Assembly: GCF_000316665.1 (NCBI RefSeq)
Contig: NC_019678.1
Span: forward strand, 7,597,001-7,661,000
Direction of reading: 5' to 3'
DNA from: Rivularia sp. PCC 7116
GTDB lineage: Bacteria; Cyanobacteriota; Cyanobacteriia; Cyanobacteriales; Nostocaceae
DNA length: 64,000 bases
Below are positions 1 through 8,955 of the stretch, piece by piece. The position numbers were made by a program, and so were the translations under genes. A model generated the notes under the pieces. The model worked only from the letters and a program-made list of their open reading frames with translations, was not told the DNA's origin and did no database searches. Within the stretch, counting starts at the first letter, position 1, and every line of letters begins with the position of its first letter.

Positions 1-2
1 CT

Positions 3-440
3 CCTGAAGAAATAATGCAAATGGCGATCGCCGAAGCTGAAAAGAGCGAAACCCCTTTTGGTGCGGTGATTGTGAAGGATAACGAAATAGTTGAGAAAGC
101 CGGTAATACCGTAGAATCAGATGCAGATCCAAGCTGTCACGCTGAAGTTAATGTTCTACGTAAATTAACCAAACGTTTGAAAACTGCGGCTTTAGAATCA
201 GGGTATACACTGTATTCTACCTGCGAACCCTGTGCAATGTGTGCTGCGACTATCTTTTGGGCTGGTGTTTCCGAAATAGTTTATGGTGCAGGTGCTTCAG
301 ATTTTGAAGATGATTACAACCCCAACATGATTAATATGTCATGTGAAGAAGTAATAACTAAATCTCCAGCTTCCATAAAAATCAAATCCGGGATATTAAA
401 AGAAGAATGCAAAAAGCTACACAGTAGATTTCCGCTTTAA
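3..440 (+). CDS. Nucleoside deaminase (CMP/dCMP deaminase fold), 5' end cut by window edge
   Basis: Zinc-dependent deaminase of the TadA/guanine deaminase-like family, cytosolic, acting on a purine or pyrimidine base or nucleoside. Both zinc motifs are visible: CHAEVN, with His as ligand and Glu as proton shuttle, and PCAMCAATIFWAG, whose two Cys complete the site. The frame is open to the left edge (codons P-E-E-I before the first ATG at 15), and family members usually start a few residues further out, so the true start probably lies outside the window. The substrate cannot be told from sequence. The absence of typical TadA tRNA-binding features I could recognise makes a free-base or nucleoside deaminase more likely than tRNA adenosine deaminase. 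HIP1 octamer at 24-31. Confidence 0.8.
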   Translation, partial: PEEIMQMAIAEAEKSETPFGAVIVKDNEIVEKAGNTVESDADPSCHAEVNVLRKLTKRLKTAALESGYTLYSTCEPCAMCAATIFWAGVSEIVYGAGASDFEDDYNPNMINMSCEEVITKSPASIKIKSGILKEECKKLHSRFPL

Positions 441-444
441 ACAG

Positions 445-575
445 TGAACAGTGAACAGTGAACAGTAAAGAATTAATTCCTAATTCCTAACTCCTAACTC
501 TTCACCTTTAACCTTTAACCTTTAACCTTTAACCTCTAACCTTTAACCTTTAACCTTTGACCTTTAACCTTAATT
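445..575. repeat. Heptanucleotide tandem repeats, two units
   Basis: Two back-to-back arrays of 7-bp units follow the deaminase gene: (AACAGTG) three to four times at about 445-470, then (TTTAACC) about nine times with few variants at 503-572. The same two units recur elsewhere in the window (42420-42465, 43190-43222). They match the short tandemly repeated repetitive (STRR) sequences known from heterocystous cyanobacteria. No coding potential. Confidence 0.85.
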
Positions 576-577
576 AC

Positions 578-1327
578 TCACAACTCAACTACACTATATT
601 GAATCCCAGTTTCAAAGATTTTCACGCCACCACCTTCGGCAACTGTTTCTCTTAAAGCTTGTAAATTGGTAACTTTAATTCCTGCTAAATAATCGATTCC
701 CATTTGCTTTAAGTCTGGCAACCAAGGAAGAGTTGGTCCCATTAAAACTAATTTAGAATTTTTTGCTAACTGAACTAAGCGAGGAAAGGTTTTATTCGCA
801 ATAGAAGTAGCAGTTAAAAATACCCATTCGGCTTCCGGTAGCAAATATTCTGAAGCTGGTGCGGGAAAATCTTGTGGTCCCGGATTTAATTCGATTACTT
901 TCATTTGCATTTCTTCGGAATATTTATTCAATCCCGGATAGCGTCCAATTATGCAAACATTTTTGTGACGAATCTGTGGTAAAAAATGCTCGAATACTGC
1001 TAAATTTGCCGAACTATCGGGAGATAAAAGCGTACCAGTATCGGGTAAATTTGAAGAGGAATTGATAACAGAATTAATCGCTGCCATTCCGATAGTTGCT
1101 TGATAGGGATTCCACGAACGCAGCCAAGGAGCTAAATCGGAAATTGATTTATTTACTAAAGTTCCGGAAAAAGGTAACGTCCGAGTCAGCATTCCTGGAC
1201 TCATGCATAAACCAGCACCTTCAGTTAAGCATAAAGTCCAAGTTAAACCGATGATAATTTCTTTTGTTTGGGTATTTTTATTGCCATAATCTAACATTAA
1301 ATCGTAGATTTCACGAGGGTTAATCAT
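578..1327 (-). CDS. DUF364-family (Rossmann-like, putative heavy-metal chelation) protein
   Basis: Soluble protein of about 249 residues. It resembles the DUF4213/DUF364 family: an N-terminal domain with the run GLTWTLCLTEGAGLCMSPG, then a Rossmann-like C-terminal half (VCIIGRYPGLNKY, VFLTATSIANKTFPRLVQLA, VLMGPTLPWLP). Family members occur near metal or molybdenum/iron homeostasis genes and are proposed metal chelators; the activity is not established. The ATG at 1327 (MINPREIY) is preferred because the seven residues before it look like read-through of the upstream spacer. The gene stands alone, facing the deaminase across heptamer repeats. The family call rests on pattern recognition. Confidence 0.6.
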   Translation of the reverse strand: MINPREIYDLMLDYGNKNTQTKEIIIGLTWTLCLTEGAGLCMSPGMLTRTLPFSGTLVNKSISDLAPWLRSWNPYQATIGMAAINSVINSSSNLPDTGTLLSPDSSANLAVFEHFLPQIRHKNVCIIGRYPGLNKYSEEMQMKVIELNPGPQDFPAPASEYLLPEAEWVFLTATSIANKTFPRLVQLAKNSKLVLMGPTLPWLPDLKQMGIDYLAGIKVTNLQALRETVAEGGGVKIFETGIQYSVVEL

Positions 1328-1437
1328 AGTTATAAATCGGAGAAGCAAATCATTATTTATATTAGAAATAACAATTTTAGTGAAAGATTAATGTAGTTAT
1401 TGGCGCTGAATGCTATCTGAAGAAAAAATAACAGTTT

Positions 1438-1605
1438 TCAATTGCTTAAGTAGGTAGGTGCAAATACAACGAACTAAGTAACGAAATGTAAATTAGCCGA
1501 AACCCTTGAGATGAGCCGCAGCTTTGCTGAATGCTTCGCTTCATTTCATTTCGCTCGCAATGACATAGTTATAAATTTTCTCACCCACCTACTTAAATTG
1601 TGTTG
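1438..1605. mobile_element. Small inverted-repeat element, about 165 bp (family C, single copy)
   Basis: Imperfect inverted ends TTAAGTAGGTAGGTG (left, from about 1445) and CACCCACCTACTTAA (right, ending about 1597) match at 14 of 15 positions. AATTG on both outer sides may be a 5-bp target duplication. The interior contains a GC-rich stretch (about 1510-1560) with no ORF. Probably a decayed MITE-like insertion. No second full copy was found in the window. Confidence 0.45.
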
Positions 1606-1849
1606 AAGCAGTGCTGACGATTTTTGCATTCGGAAGCATAATTTTGATAAATGAACCTTTTGTTACTTACAGCACTTAGCAGGTAAATGAGGTACAAGAC
1701 TGTACTGTAAAGCTCTTATAGTACGGGCAGGAATGCCCGTCCGAATGTACTTCACTAAAATAAAATCTGCTGTATTTTCCGGTTAAACATAAATTAGGTA
1801 AATTAGAAAAAAGCTGTATTTTGAACTTTATTAACCGGTTTTACCGGGT

Positions 1850-2016
1850 TAGGACTTACGCAAGTGGCACATTTTGCTTGTAGGGGAGGCAAAAAGGGGT
1901 GTAGATTTTCTTCCCCCTTTATTGCCGTTGCTAGTACACTGATTGATTCTGAACGCAATAATAAGGTTTTCCTGTCACGCACCAACCAAAGGCTTATGAC
2001 AATTGCGTAAGTCCTG
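1850..2016 (+). mobile_element. Family A MITE copy 1 (167 bp), TSD CGGGT
   Basis: Terminal inverted repeats AGGACTTACGCAA (1851-1863) and TTGCGTAAGTCCT (2003-2015). The element is flanked by a perfect 5-bp direct duplication CGGGT at 1845-1849 and 2017-2021. It is longer than the other five copies by about 40 bp of interior sequence around 1888-1935. The interior shares the CTGTCACGCACC block near the right end with the sister copies. No transposase. Confidence 0.9.
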
Positions 2017-2068
2017 CGGGTATCTCAATAGTTCAAAATTTCAAATTATTACTGCATAATATGGAAAA

Positions 2069-4672
2069 TTATGCGCTCTCAACAGTAACAGTGAAAGTCA
2101 AATCGCTAAAATCTTTGTCGCCCCCGCCATACATATCCTCAAAGGCAAAGCCGTTATCTAAAGATTTGAGGTGCTCTATCCCATCTGGATTAGCATTGCC
2201 AAAACCAAAGTAGGCATTTAATGCGTTTCCATTCATATTATTAGTAGGATTTTTGTCCAGAAACTCTTGTGGAGTACCATTCGTAATCAAGTATGGTGCT
2301 AAAATTATTCCCCCATCAACCTTTGTGGTTAAGTTAGCATTATCTGCATCGAACTCTAATTCAGTAATACGTTGGTTGAGTGCTGCTGTTTCATAGCCTT
2401 TTTCTCCCGGTAAAATAAGCTGATTTGTAACTTTATCGACCACACTACCATCTAAGTCCAAGACTTCGTAAAAGCCTCCTGAATTGCTATAGAATGCCGT
2501 ACTGTTAATATCATCTAAAATCAACGAAACTTTTTGATCGATTCGATCATCTTTATCGAAATCAACGTTCCGGAGATTTACTATTCCATTGATGACAGGT
2601 TCTGAAACTTCAGAAACTAAAGAGTCATTTTCTGTAGATGACTGAGGCTCAGTTATGTTCGGGCTTTGTGGAGTCAAAGAATTAGAGTTGAGTTCTAATG
2701 CTTCTACATCTTCAATGGGAGAGAATTCAATATAATCAAAGCGAGCGAATTCACCTTGGTTACTATTTCCTTCGATTTTAAAGGTGTCACCAGACTGTAG
2801 TTGCACTTTTTCTATGGCAATACGGCTAGTTTTAGCGGCGGGTTTTGCCCAACCATCGGGTAAATCCTGGTTAAAGATAAAACTTGTAGTCTCTTCTTCT
2901 ACAGTGACCTTAGCTCTAGATTGACCGTCGTTTTCGTCATAGTAACCTACCTCTACCTGATAAGTTCCAGCTTCACCATTAAACGTGCCTGTAGCAAAGC
3001 CTTTATTCCCACGAGTCCCTTTAAGAGAGATATGTTTACCACCACTAGCACCAGAGCCTTCTACAGTTTCAACTTGATAACCATTTAGAGTCAGTTCCTC
3101 AGCTTCATAACGTAAGGGTTCATTGTTAAGAACTGTGGGAGGTGATTCAGACTCAGGCTCAGGGCTGTTTGGACTTTGCGAATTAGAAGGGTTCGAGGTA
3201 AATTCAAATGCTCCTACATCTGGACTACTATCTCGTACTACACCGCGTTGGTCAGTTTTTATACTTGTACTAGTGCCTGCATCAATTGCAGGACTATTAG
3301 ACTTGAGAGGACGCACTAAAGAACCATTGATAGTTTGCAATGAGTCTAACTTCGGGTCAACTATTTGAGAGCCTTCGACAACTCTTCCCCTTCCGTCGGG
3401 TTCTGAAAATTCTATATTTCCTCCGCCATCTATAAGCTGAAAGGAAGTTTGCGTTCCATTATTTGAGCTATTATTAGCAACGATTGAATTACTCAGGGTA
3501 ATTTCATTCTTACCTGAGAACCACAGTGCCCCAGCTCCATCGCCAGCAGTATTATCAACGATAGTAGAGTTGCTAATGCTTATAGGAGCGCTCGATGGCG
3601 GATTGATGAAGATACCGCCTCCCGCGTCGAAAGTTTCTTCATCATCAGAGACAGCCCGATTGCCAGATAAAGTAGTGTTTTCAATGGTGAGTGGGTTAGG
3701 TCCATCATACCAAAGACCTCCACCTTGCATTTCTGAAGTGTTATCAGCAATAGTGGTATTACGGATTGTCAGTTCGCCTAGTCCTCCTCTGATACCGCCA
3801 CCTAGAGCAATTCCCTTGCTACTTTTGCTCAGAGAGTTGTTGATAACTGTACTGTCTTCTACAAATACTTTGTCCTGCTTGTAAGAAAATAGAAATAATC
3901 CTCCTCCATGACCAGCGGCTTCATTCCCTTCAAACTGACTATTGCGAATAGCAATGGTTCCAGGTTCACTCCCTCTTGGTCCACCAGGACTAGCACCATC
4001 GGTAAAGATTGCTCCACCTCCGTCTTTGGCACTATTTTTAAGAAAAACAGAGTTTTCGACGGTTAATGGACCGAGCAAACTATAGATAGCTCCACCCGTT
4101 ATACCTTTGTTATTAGTGAAACGGCTATTTTCAACAGTCAAGCCTTGAGTTTGCTGGGCAGCAATTGCACCTGCGCTAAAACCAGAATTAGCAGGAGTGC
4201 CATCGTTGTTATCAAAACTACTATTCAAGACTGTGCCTTGAGAACGATAGTCCAGGTAGATTCCTGCACCTCGATCGGCTACGTTATCTTTGAACTCGAC
4301 ATTATCTATAGTGAGAGTAGCATAGTCATCAGCGAAAACTCCTCCACCTCTTAACTCTGCTTTATTGTCCTTAACTTTGCCGCTAACTGCTTTAGCATCA
4401 CTAACAGTTAAGTTTTTTAGCGTAAAGTCTTTTCCTCTACCTACAAAGAAAACCCGACTGGATTTATTGCCGCTAATGGTAAAGTTTTCGGCATCTGCTC
4501 CATCAATACTCAAATCTTTGTCGATATCTAATTGACCGCTAGTAAGCGTTATCTTCTTGTTAGCAAGGGCGGAATCGAAGCGAACAGTATCGCCAGAATT
4601 TGCATTTAAGATAGCTTCTCTAAGGGTTCCTTCTCCACTGTCTGCGGTGCTAGTAACTGTAATAATGGCCAT
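2069..4672 (-). CDS. Secreted/surface beta-helix protein with choice-of-anchor Q, CBM-like and DUF4114 domains
   Basis: About 867 residues. The N-terminus (ITVTSTADSGEGTLREAI) is the CSLREA-type start of polymorphic right-handed beta-helix proteins. About 25 rungs with NSTF/NNTA-like asparagine ladders follow to roughly residue 450, then a choice-of-anchor Q ending (SPAIDAG, TDQRGVVRD, DVGAFEF, about 465-495). A carbohydrate-binding-like module (YEAEELTLNGYQ to FARFDYIEF, about 525-655) and a C-terminal DUF4114 domain (FAFEDMYGGGDKDFSDLTF) complete it. Start: the TTG at 4681 is possible, but the ATG at 4672 with GGAA just upstream is preferred. No classical signal peptide is seen, so the export route is unknown. 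Its CBM module is homologous to those of the two proteins encoded at 33622-39544. Probably an extracellular polysaccharide-binding or matrix protein; enzymatic activity is not shown. Confidence 0.85.
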   Translation of the reverse strand: MAIITVTSTADSGEGTLREAILNANSGDTVRFDSALANKKITLTSGQLDIDKDLSIDGADAENFTISGNKSSRVFFVGRGKDFTLKNLTVSDAKAVSGKVKDNKAELRGGGVFADDYATLTIDNVEFKDNVADRGAGIYLDYRSQGTVLNSSFDNNDGTPANSGFSAGAIAAQQTQGLTVENSRFTNNKGITGGAIYSLLGPLTVENSVFLKNSAKDGGGAIFTDGASPGGPRGSEPGTIAIRNSQFEGNEAAGHGGGLFLFSYKQDKVFVEDSTVINNSLSKSSKGIALGGGIRGGLGELTIRNTTIADNTSEMQGGGLWYDGPNPLTIENTTLSGNRAVSDDEETFDAGGGIFINPPSSAPISISNSTIVDNTAGDGAGALWFSGKNEITLSNSIVANNSSNNGTQTSFQLIDGGGNIEFSEPDGRGRVVEGSQIVDPKLDSLQTINGSLVRPLKSNSPAIDAGTSTSIKTDQRGVVRDSSPDVGAFEFTSNPSNSQSPNSPEPESESPPTVLNNEPLRYEAEELTLNGYQVETVEGSGASGGKHISLKGTRGNKGFATGTFNGEAGTYQVEVGYYDENDGQSRAKVTVEEETTSFIFNQDLPDGWAKPAAKTSRIAIEKVQLQSGDTFKIEGNSNQGEFARFDYIEFSPIEDVEALELNSNSLTPQSPNITEPQSSTENDSLVSEVSEPVINGIVNLRNVDFDKDDRIDQKVSLILDDINSTAFYSNSGGFYEVLDLDGSVVDKVTNQLILPGEKGYETAALNQRITELEFDADNANLTTKVDGGIILAPYLITNGTPQEFLDKNPTNNMNGNALNAYFGFGNANPDGIEHLKSLDNGFAFEDMYGGGDKDFSDLTFTVTVESA

Positions 4673-4900
4673 ATTTTCCAATGTTGATTACATCAATTGG
4701 TAGAATACACTGGTCAATATAACTACAAAAAATCCACTTGAATACTAACAATATTTTTTCAAATACGCAAAGTTTATTCGTAAAAATAGAACAAGTATCG
4801 GTAAGTATAATTACTCTTTTTTACGAAAAAGACAAGATTCATACTTCCTCAATTTCTTGCCTTTTGAAACTGTATATTAAAAACATTATTTGAACGTATA

Positions 4901-5197
4901 TCAGCCACTACAATCGGCAATTTGTTTATTTACCAAAGGGGTATTTTGAAGAGCAACAAGTTCAATTTCCCCATTTTCATTACGCATAAAACCAGTCGCT
5001 TCTACAATGACTGATTGATTTGATACCCGTGTATTTTCAATAATATTATTATCTCGTTTACGAAATGCTGATAAATCGCGAATATTTGACCAATTTAGAT
5101 TTAAATCAACAGATTCGGTGGGATTTTGTGGTATTCTATGCCTTCCGGTAGCGACAAAAGTACTATCAGTGTTGCTAGAACATACTTGTATTTTTTT
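4901..5197 (-). pseudogene. C-terminal remnant of a filamentous hemagglutinin-type (TpsA) exoprotein
   Basis: Read on the minus strand, 98 codons end in the stop at 4901. The translation has the hallmark tail of cyanobacterial filamentous-hemagglutinin exoproteins: STFVATGRHRIPQNP, then LNWSNIRDLSAFR, then VEATGFMRNENGEIELVAL and finally QIADCSG-stop. The intact family is 700 or more residues with an N-terminal secretion domain; here the frame is closed by TAA at 5198-5200, with no homologous sequence upstream. It is therefore a decayed 3' end. An intact TpsB transporter lies at 40388, far from this relic. Confidence 0.7.
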
Positions 5198-5289
5198 TTA
5201 TGAATTTGTGAATCAAGTAAATAATTGTACTAGTTGTGACTAACTGGATTTGTCATTCCCGAATTGTAGATACAGCATATTTAGTTTTG

Positions 5290-5380
5290 GTAAAGTACAT
5301 TCGGACGGGCAGGAATGCCCCGCAGTTGCTACAACGGAACCTCCGCGACTCGCTGCTCTCCATCCTACAAGAGTTTCAGA
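5290..5380. repeat. Dispersed GC-rich repeat with hairpin core
   Basis: The core GGACGGGCAGGAATGCCC (from about 5296) is shared with 1724-1741 (ACGGGCAGGAATGCCCGT) and 57367-57384 (GGACGGGCAGGGATGCCC). The following GTTGCTACAACGGAACCTCC is matched in reverse orientation at 8766-8788. Interspersed palindromic repeats of this kind are common in Nostocales spacers. The 64-codon open frame over it is not judged a gene. Confidence 0.6.
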
Positions 5381-5553
5381 ATATAGCTTTGTACCTCATT
5401 TAGCTGCAAAGTGCTGTATAACTAACATCTTGCACTATTGTTAATCTGAAATTACTCCCAAGTAAAAAAACTACTCCCCTCTCGGCTTTATGATCGCCTA
5501 ACTTATTTAAGGAGGAAGTAACTCTTAGCCAGCTTTTTGTAAGCTAATATCAA

Positions 5554-6300
5554 ATGAAAAATTTTATTACAGAAGATATTCTTAACTGCTTAGATAGAGC
5601 AGCAGCAAATTTATATTTTCCAGGTTTTGATAATATGAATTACGATATGGTAACTGCTCGTCTAACGGGATTCCGAAACGATGCTAATTGGGCTTTGACG
5701 ATAGAAGAAATAGTTAGTTGGTACGGCTTAAATGGTGTTGAACCAGTCTTGGTTATTTCTGCATTCGGAAGCCGTGTTTTAATAAACGAACCTTTCGCTA
5801 CTTATTTCCCAGTTAAGTATTCATTGGGTGAATTAGAAAGAAGCAAAGAAGAAGATTATCAAGATATGTCCGTAGCAGGAATTATTTGCGACGAAGGATT
5901 TGATGTATGGGAAGATTCGGAGCAAGAAATCCCGGACTATTTGTTAGTAGTGATTCGCGGTAAGAAAATTATAGTTCACTCAAGGGAAATTCCGAGACAT
6001 CTTCAGATAAAAGATAACTTTAATTTTGACCTGACAATTCATATCGCAAACAAATATCGCACGCAAATTCTAGCAACTGAAACAGAATTAAGAGAAATAG
6101 TACCTGAAGAATTAACTCAAATTATTCAACTAGACAATTGGCATCATCCCGATGTCTATAACCCTAATTCTGAATTTTATATACCTAGTAAAACCAAATC
6201 TATGCAGATGATTGCTGAAGTGCTTGTATCTGGTAATCCAGAATTATATCAACCATGTGAGGAGAATAATGTTGACTGGCGAAAATGGATTGTTAAGTAA
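5554..6300 (+). CDS. Hypothetical protein, 248 residues
   Basis: Soluble acidic protein with no signal peptide or membrane segment and no motif I can assign. The start ATG follows GGAGGAAG about 35 bases upstream, which is too far to be its ribosome site, so the start is only moderately sure. Features visible: an N-terminal Tyr/Asn-rich segment (NLYFPGFDNMNYDM), a central beta-rich part (VLVISAFGSRVLI, DYLLVVIRGKKIIVHSR) and a C-terminal WHHPDVYNP...EFYIPS segment. The overall look (single domain of about 250 residues, accessory location) is like immunity-type or DUF proteins, but no family is claimed. Coding is supported by length and by typical codon use. Confidence 0.55.
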   Translation: MKNFITEDILNCLDRAAANLYFPGFDNMNYDMVTARLTGFRNDANWALTIEEIVSWYGLNGVEPVLVISAFGSRVLINEPFATYFPVKYSLGELERSKEEDYQDMSVAGIICDEGFDVWEDSEQEIPDYLLVVIRGKKIIVHSREIPRHLQIKDNFNFDLTIHIANKYRTQILATETELREIVPEELTQIIQLDNWHHPDVYNPNSEFYIPSKTKSMQMIAEVLVSGNPELYQPCEENNVDWRKWIVK

Positions 6301-6317
6301 AAAGCTGTTCAAACGTC

Positions 6318-6345
6318 GGGAGACGTAGCACTGCTACGTCTCTAC
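6318..6345. terminator. Palindromic AGACGTAGCA hairpin between convergent genes
   Basis: AGACGTAGCA (6321-6330), one central base, then TGCTACGTCT (6332-6341) form a perfect 10-bp inverted repeat between the convergent genes ending at 6300 and 6351. The same motif class recurs at 30318, 36715 and 57407, always just after a gene end. It may work as a bidirectional terminator or be a dispersed palindromic repeat. There is no strong T-run here. Confidence 0.5.
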
Positions 6346-6350
6346 AATAA

Positions 6351-8087
6351 CTAATAATAACTCCCCGATTTCCGGTGTTCTACAGCAGTCAAACCTTCAT
6401 TTTCAAAGACTTCACCGTTATCAACTACAGCATAAATTAACCATCTTTCACCGCATTTGGTTCTATTTTGTACGGTACATTCTAAGTAAGATAATGCTTC
6501 GGTGAGAACGAGACAACCGTTGTCAGCAGTTTTTGTAGATAGATCGACAAACGGATTATCTCCTAATGTACTATGACGAGAAAAATAACGGCGCACATTT
6601 CTGCCTTCTTTGAGGATATTTAGTACAAATTTATCCCCTAAATTACATATCAAATCTGCATTTTGTTCGTCAGCAATAGCAATCATGATTCCTGGGGGGT
6701 TAAAGCTGGCTTGAGATACCCAAGAAGTTAAAACACCTTTATCTGTCTCTCCATCGCGAGTTGTTACAACACACAAGGAACCAACAATTCGCCCTACTGC
6801 TTGTTCGGTACGATCTATATGGGTTTCCGTAATAACTTGGCTAGGAGTACGATTTTTTTTAGATTTTTTCAAGTTTTCAGCAAATAATCCACCAGCTTCT
6901 TGACACTCTTTGAGAATTTGAGGTGTAGGAGTGAAACGAACCCGAATTGATTCAAACCCCAAGCGATAATTGGCATCTTTAAACTTGTTTTCTATTAAAT
7001 CAACTGCTTCTCCACTCCACCCATAGGAGCCAAAGACTCCTGCTAATTTGGTTTTAGCTGCTGTTGAAAGAATTATTCCTAAAGCGGTTTGAATTTGAGT
7101 TGGTGCATGTCCACCTAATGTCGGCGAGCCAATAATCAATCCATCGCAAGCTTCTACAATGCGGGTAATCTCTTCTGTATCTGCGAGTTCGCAATTAATA
7201 GATTTTACATTCACTCCATTTTCAACTAAACCTTGAGCGATCGCACCTGCCAAAATCGCTGTATTCCCATAAGCAGAAGCATAAAGCAAAGCAACGCTCA
7301 ACTCTTTGGATTTTTGATTCTGGCACCATTGATTGTAATCATAAGTGAATCTACTGAGACTATAATTAACAATTGGACCATGACCGGGAGCGTAGGTTTT
7401 GGCAGGAAAAACTGCAATCTTTTCTAAAATAGCTTCGACTTGTTTGGCTTGGGGTGCGTGGAGACAGTCAAAATAGTAACGACGTTCCGCATCTAAACTT
7501 TTCCAGTCTTTATCAAATAAGGTATCTTCGCAAATATGAGCGCCAAACAATTTATCTGTATAGAGAATTTTTGTACCTGAATCATAAGTACAAAGTCCAT
7601 CAGCCCAACGGGGAGTAGGTATAGTCACAAATGTTAGATCGTGTCCACCTCCTAAATCTAGAGTATCCTCGGAGCGTACAGTTTGAATTCGCGATTCCCA
7701 CTCAGGCAAAGCCGCTTTGAGCGCATTCGCAGCCGGACGAGAGCAAATTATAGTTGCTTGAGGAGCTATTGGCAGCAATGCTTCTAAAGTTTTTCTACGG
7801 TTGGGATTGACATGACCCAGAATAATATAATCTAAGCTAGTAAGGTCTAGATGTTGCTTTAATTCTTGGAGATAAATTTCCGTAAAAGATTCACCAGGAG
7901 GATCGATTAAAGCTTTTTTATCAGCTTGTATCAAATAAGAATTTGCTGTAGTTCCCTTTTGACGGGAATATTCAACTTCAAACTTTAATCGTTCCCAAGT
8001 TCGCGATCGCAAAATTTTTGTATCTTGACCAATTTCAGCAACTTGGACATCTCTTTTACGATTTGTGGTTGTGGTAGTAGTTGACAT
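6351..8087 (-). CDS. flv1: Flavodiiron protein Flv1-type (diflavin flavoprotein, non-canonical metal site)
   Basis: Three-domain cyanobacterial flavodiiron protein of 578 residues: metallo-beta-lactamase-like domain (about 30-265), flavodoxin domain (about 275-420, ASAYGNTAILAGAIA, GSPTLGGHAPT) and flavin reductase domain (about 450-575). It acts with Flv3 in NAD(P)H-linked or ferredoxin-linked photoreduction of oxygen to water, protecting photosystem I. Where canonical enzymes have H-x-E-x-D-H iron ligands, this one has His92, Asn94, Asn96 and Arg97 (HVNPNR), as in Flv1 homologues. The ATG at 8087 is chosen: the open frame runs 30 codons further, but those residues are read-through of TTGGTAATT heptamers. 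Third gene of flv3 - psiE-like - flv1, all on the minus strand. A versus B paralogue (vegetative or heterocyst) cannot be decided. Confidence 0.92.
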   Translation of the reverse strand: MSTTTTTTNRKRDVQVAEIGQDTKILRSRTWERLKFEVEYSRQKGTTANSYLIQADKKALIDPPGESFTEIYLQELKQHLDLTSLDYIILGHVNPNRRKTLEALLPIAPQATIICSRPAANALKAALPEWESRIQTVRSEDTLDLGGGHDLTFVTIPTPRWADGLCTYDSGTKILYTDKLFGAHICEDTLFDKDWKSLDAERRYYFDCLHAPQAKQVEAILEKIAVFPAKTYAPGHGPIVNYSLSRFTYDYNQWCQNQKSKELSVALLYASAYGNTAILAGAIAQGLVENGVNVKSINCELADTEEITRIVEACDGLIIGSPTLGGHAPTQIQTALGIILSTAAKTKLAGVFGSYGWSGEAVDLIENKFKDANYRLGFESIRVRFTPTPQILKECQEAGGLFAENLKKSKKNRTPSQVITETHIDRTEQAVGRIVGSLCVVTTRDGETDKGVLTSWVSQASFNPPGIMIAIADEQNADLICNLGDKFVLNILKEGRNVRRYFSRHSTLGDNPFVDLSTKTADNGCLVLTEALSYLECTVQNRTKCGERWLIYAVVDNGEVFENEGLTAVEHRKSGSYY

Positions 8088-8097
8088 AATCAATATT

Positions 8098-8193
8098 GGA
8101 TTAAATTTGGTATTTGGTATTTGGTAATTGGTAATTGGGTTAGAGGGGGTAAAACTTTCTAATTCATCACTGTTCACTGTTCACTGCTCACTG
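8098..8193. repeat. Heptamer repeats (GGTAATT and CACTGTT units)
   Basis: The spacer between the PsiE-like gene and flv1 contains TTGGTATTTGGTAATTGG-type units at about 8107-8140 and CACTGTTCACTGTTCACTG-type units at about 8168-8193. These are STRR-like tandem heptamers, and they extend the flv1 reading frame artificially upstream. Confidence 0.8.
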
Positions 8194-8709
8194 TTAACGC
8201 CCATTGGTTTCTATTAATTCCGATTTATTTTGTCGATTTCGATAGCGTTGAGATACTGCTTGTTCGGGATCGATACCATTAAAGGTAGGGGGTAGCCAAA
8301 CTCGGAGAACTAATAGTACTCCTAGAACTAGTAAAAAGGCACAGGTTGCTACAACTTGAGTCCAACCGATTTCTAAAACACCTTTAACAATAATTTCTCG
8401 CAATGCGGAAACAATGGAAACTTCAACAGCTACACCAATAGATACTCGATGTTCCTGCAAGTAAATAATCAGCAGTCGGAATAACTCAACTAAAATCAGC
8501 AAAAACAGAATATCGGCAGTAACAGCATGAGACTCTAGAGGTGGAAGCAAAGAGAGAAACATATCTCTTACCTCAAGCACCATGAAGCTAAATAAACCGA
8601 TACACAAGCAAATTACAATTGTGTCTTGAATAAATTCCAAGCTTTTGACAACGCGCTCCCGGTTGATTTCATACATGGAATTCGAGGTATTTTCAGCAGG
8701 ATTATACAT
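8194..8709 (-). CDS. PsiE-family (phosphate-starvation-inducible) integral membrane protein
   Basis: About 171 residues with four hydrophobic segments: VICLCIGLFSFMVLEV, ADILFLLILVELFRLLIIYL, VAVEVSIVSALREIIVKGVL and VVATCAFLLVLGVLLVLRVWL. The EHRVSIGVAVEVSIVSALREIIV stretch after the second segment is the characteristic PsiE core. The family's function is unknown. The ATG at 8709 (MYNPAENT) is chosen because the 26 codons upstream read through a dispersed repeat; ATG at 8676 (MYEINRE) is also possible. It sits between flv3 and flv1 on the same strand, 107 bp from flv1. In Synechocystis the flv4 and flv2 genes also flank a small membrane protein gene, so a membrane partner here is a reasonable inference. 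Confidence 0.8.
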   Translation of the reverse strand: MYNPAENTSNSMYEINRERVVKSLEFIQDTIVICLCIGLFSFMVLEVRDMFLSLLPPLESHAVTADILFLLILVELFRLLIIYLQEHRVSIGVAVEVSIVSALREIIVKGVLEIGWTQVVATCAFLLVLGVLLVLRVWLPPTFNGIDPEQAVSQRYRNRQNKSELIETNGR

Positions 8710-8829
8710 AGCGGGAAGAGGGGTAGATGGGAGAGATGAGGGGGAAGAGGAGCCATTGCGTTGCGGAGGTTCCCTCCGTTGTAGCAAATGGCGTGGGGTA
8801 GAGGGGGGAGATAATAACTACTCCCTTCC

Positions 8830-8900
8830 CGGTAAAAGATTACCTAAGTGATTGAGGGAGGGAGTGAGAGAGGGAGAGAGTGAGGGAGAAATTTTTATAG
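8830..8900. repeat. Purine-rich low-complexity tract
   Basis: A run of GAGGGAG/GAGAG-type units at about 8853-8890 (TGAGGGAGGGAGTGAGAGAG and following) lies in the flv3 to PsiE spacer. There is no coding potential. It could affect transcript readthrough between the two genes. Confidence 0.55.
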
Positions 8901-8955
8901 GAAATCTTAGAGCGGGATAGGAGTAATTATGTTCCCACTAACCACTAACCACTAA

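Noticed and set aside
1803-1985. 60-residue minus-strand frame
   Set aside because: It lies mostly within family A element copy 1 and has no protein-like features.
3123-4354. Three plus-strand frames of 69-104 residues
   Set aside because: Shadows opposite the beta-helix gene, which is clearly coding on the minus strand.
5250-5444. 64-residue plus-strand frame
   Set aside because: Covers a dispersed GC-rich repeat also present elsewhere; no conserved features.
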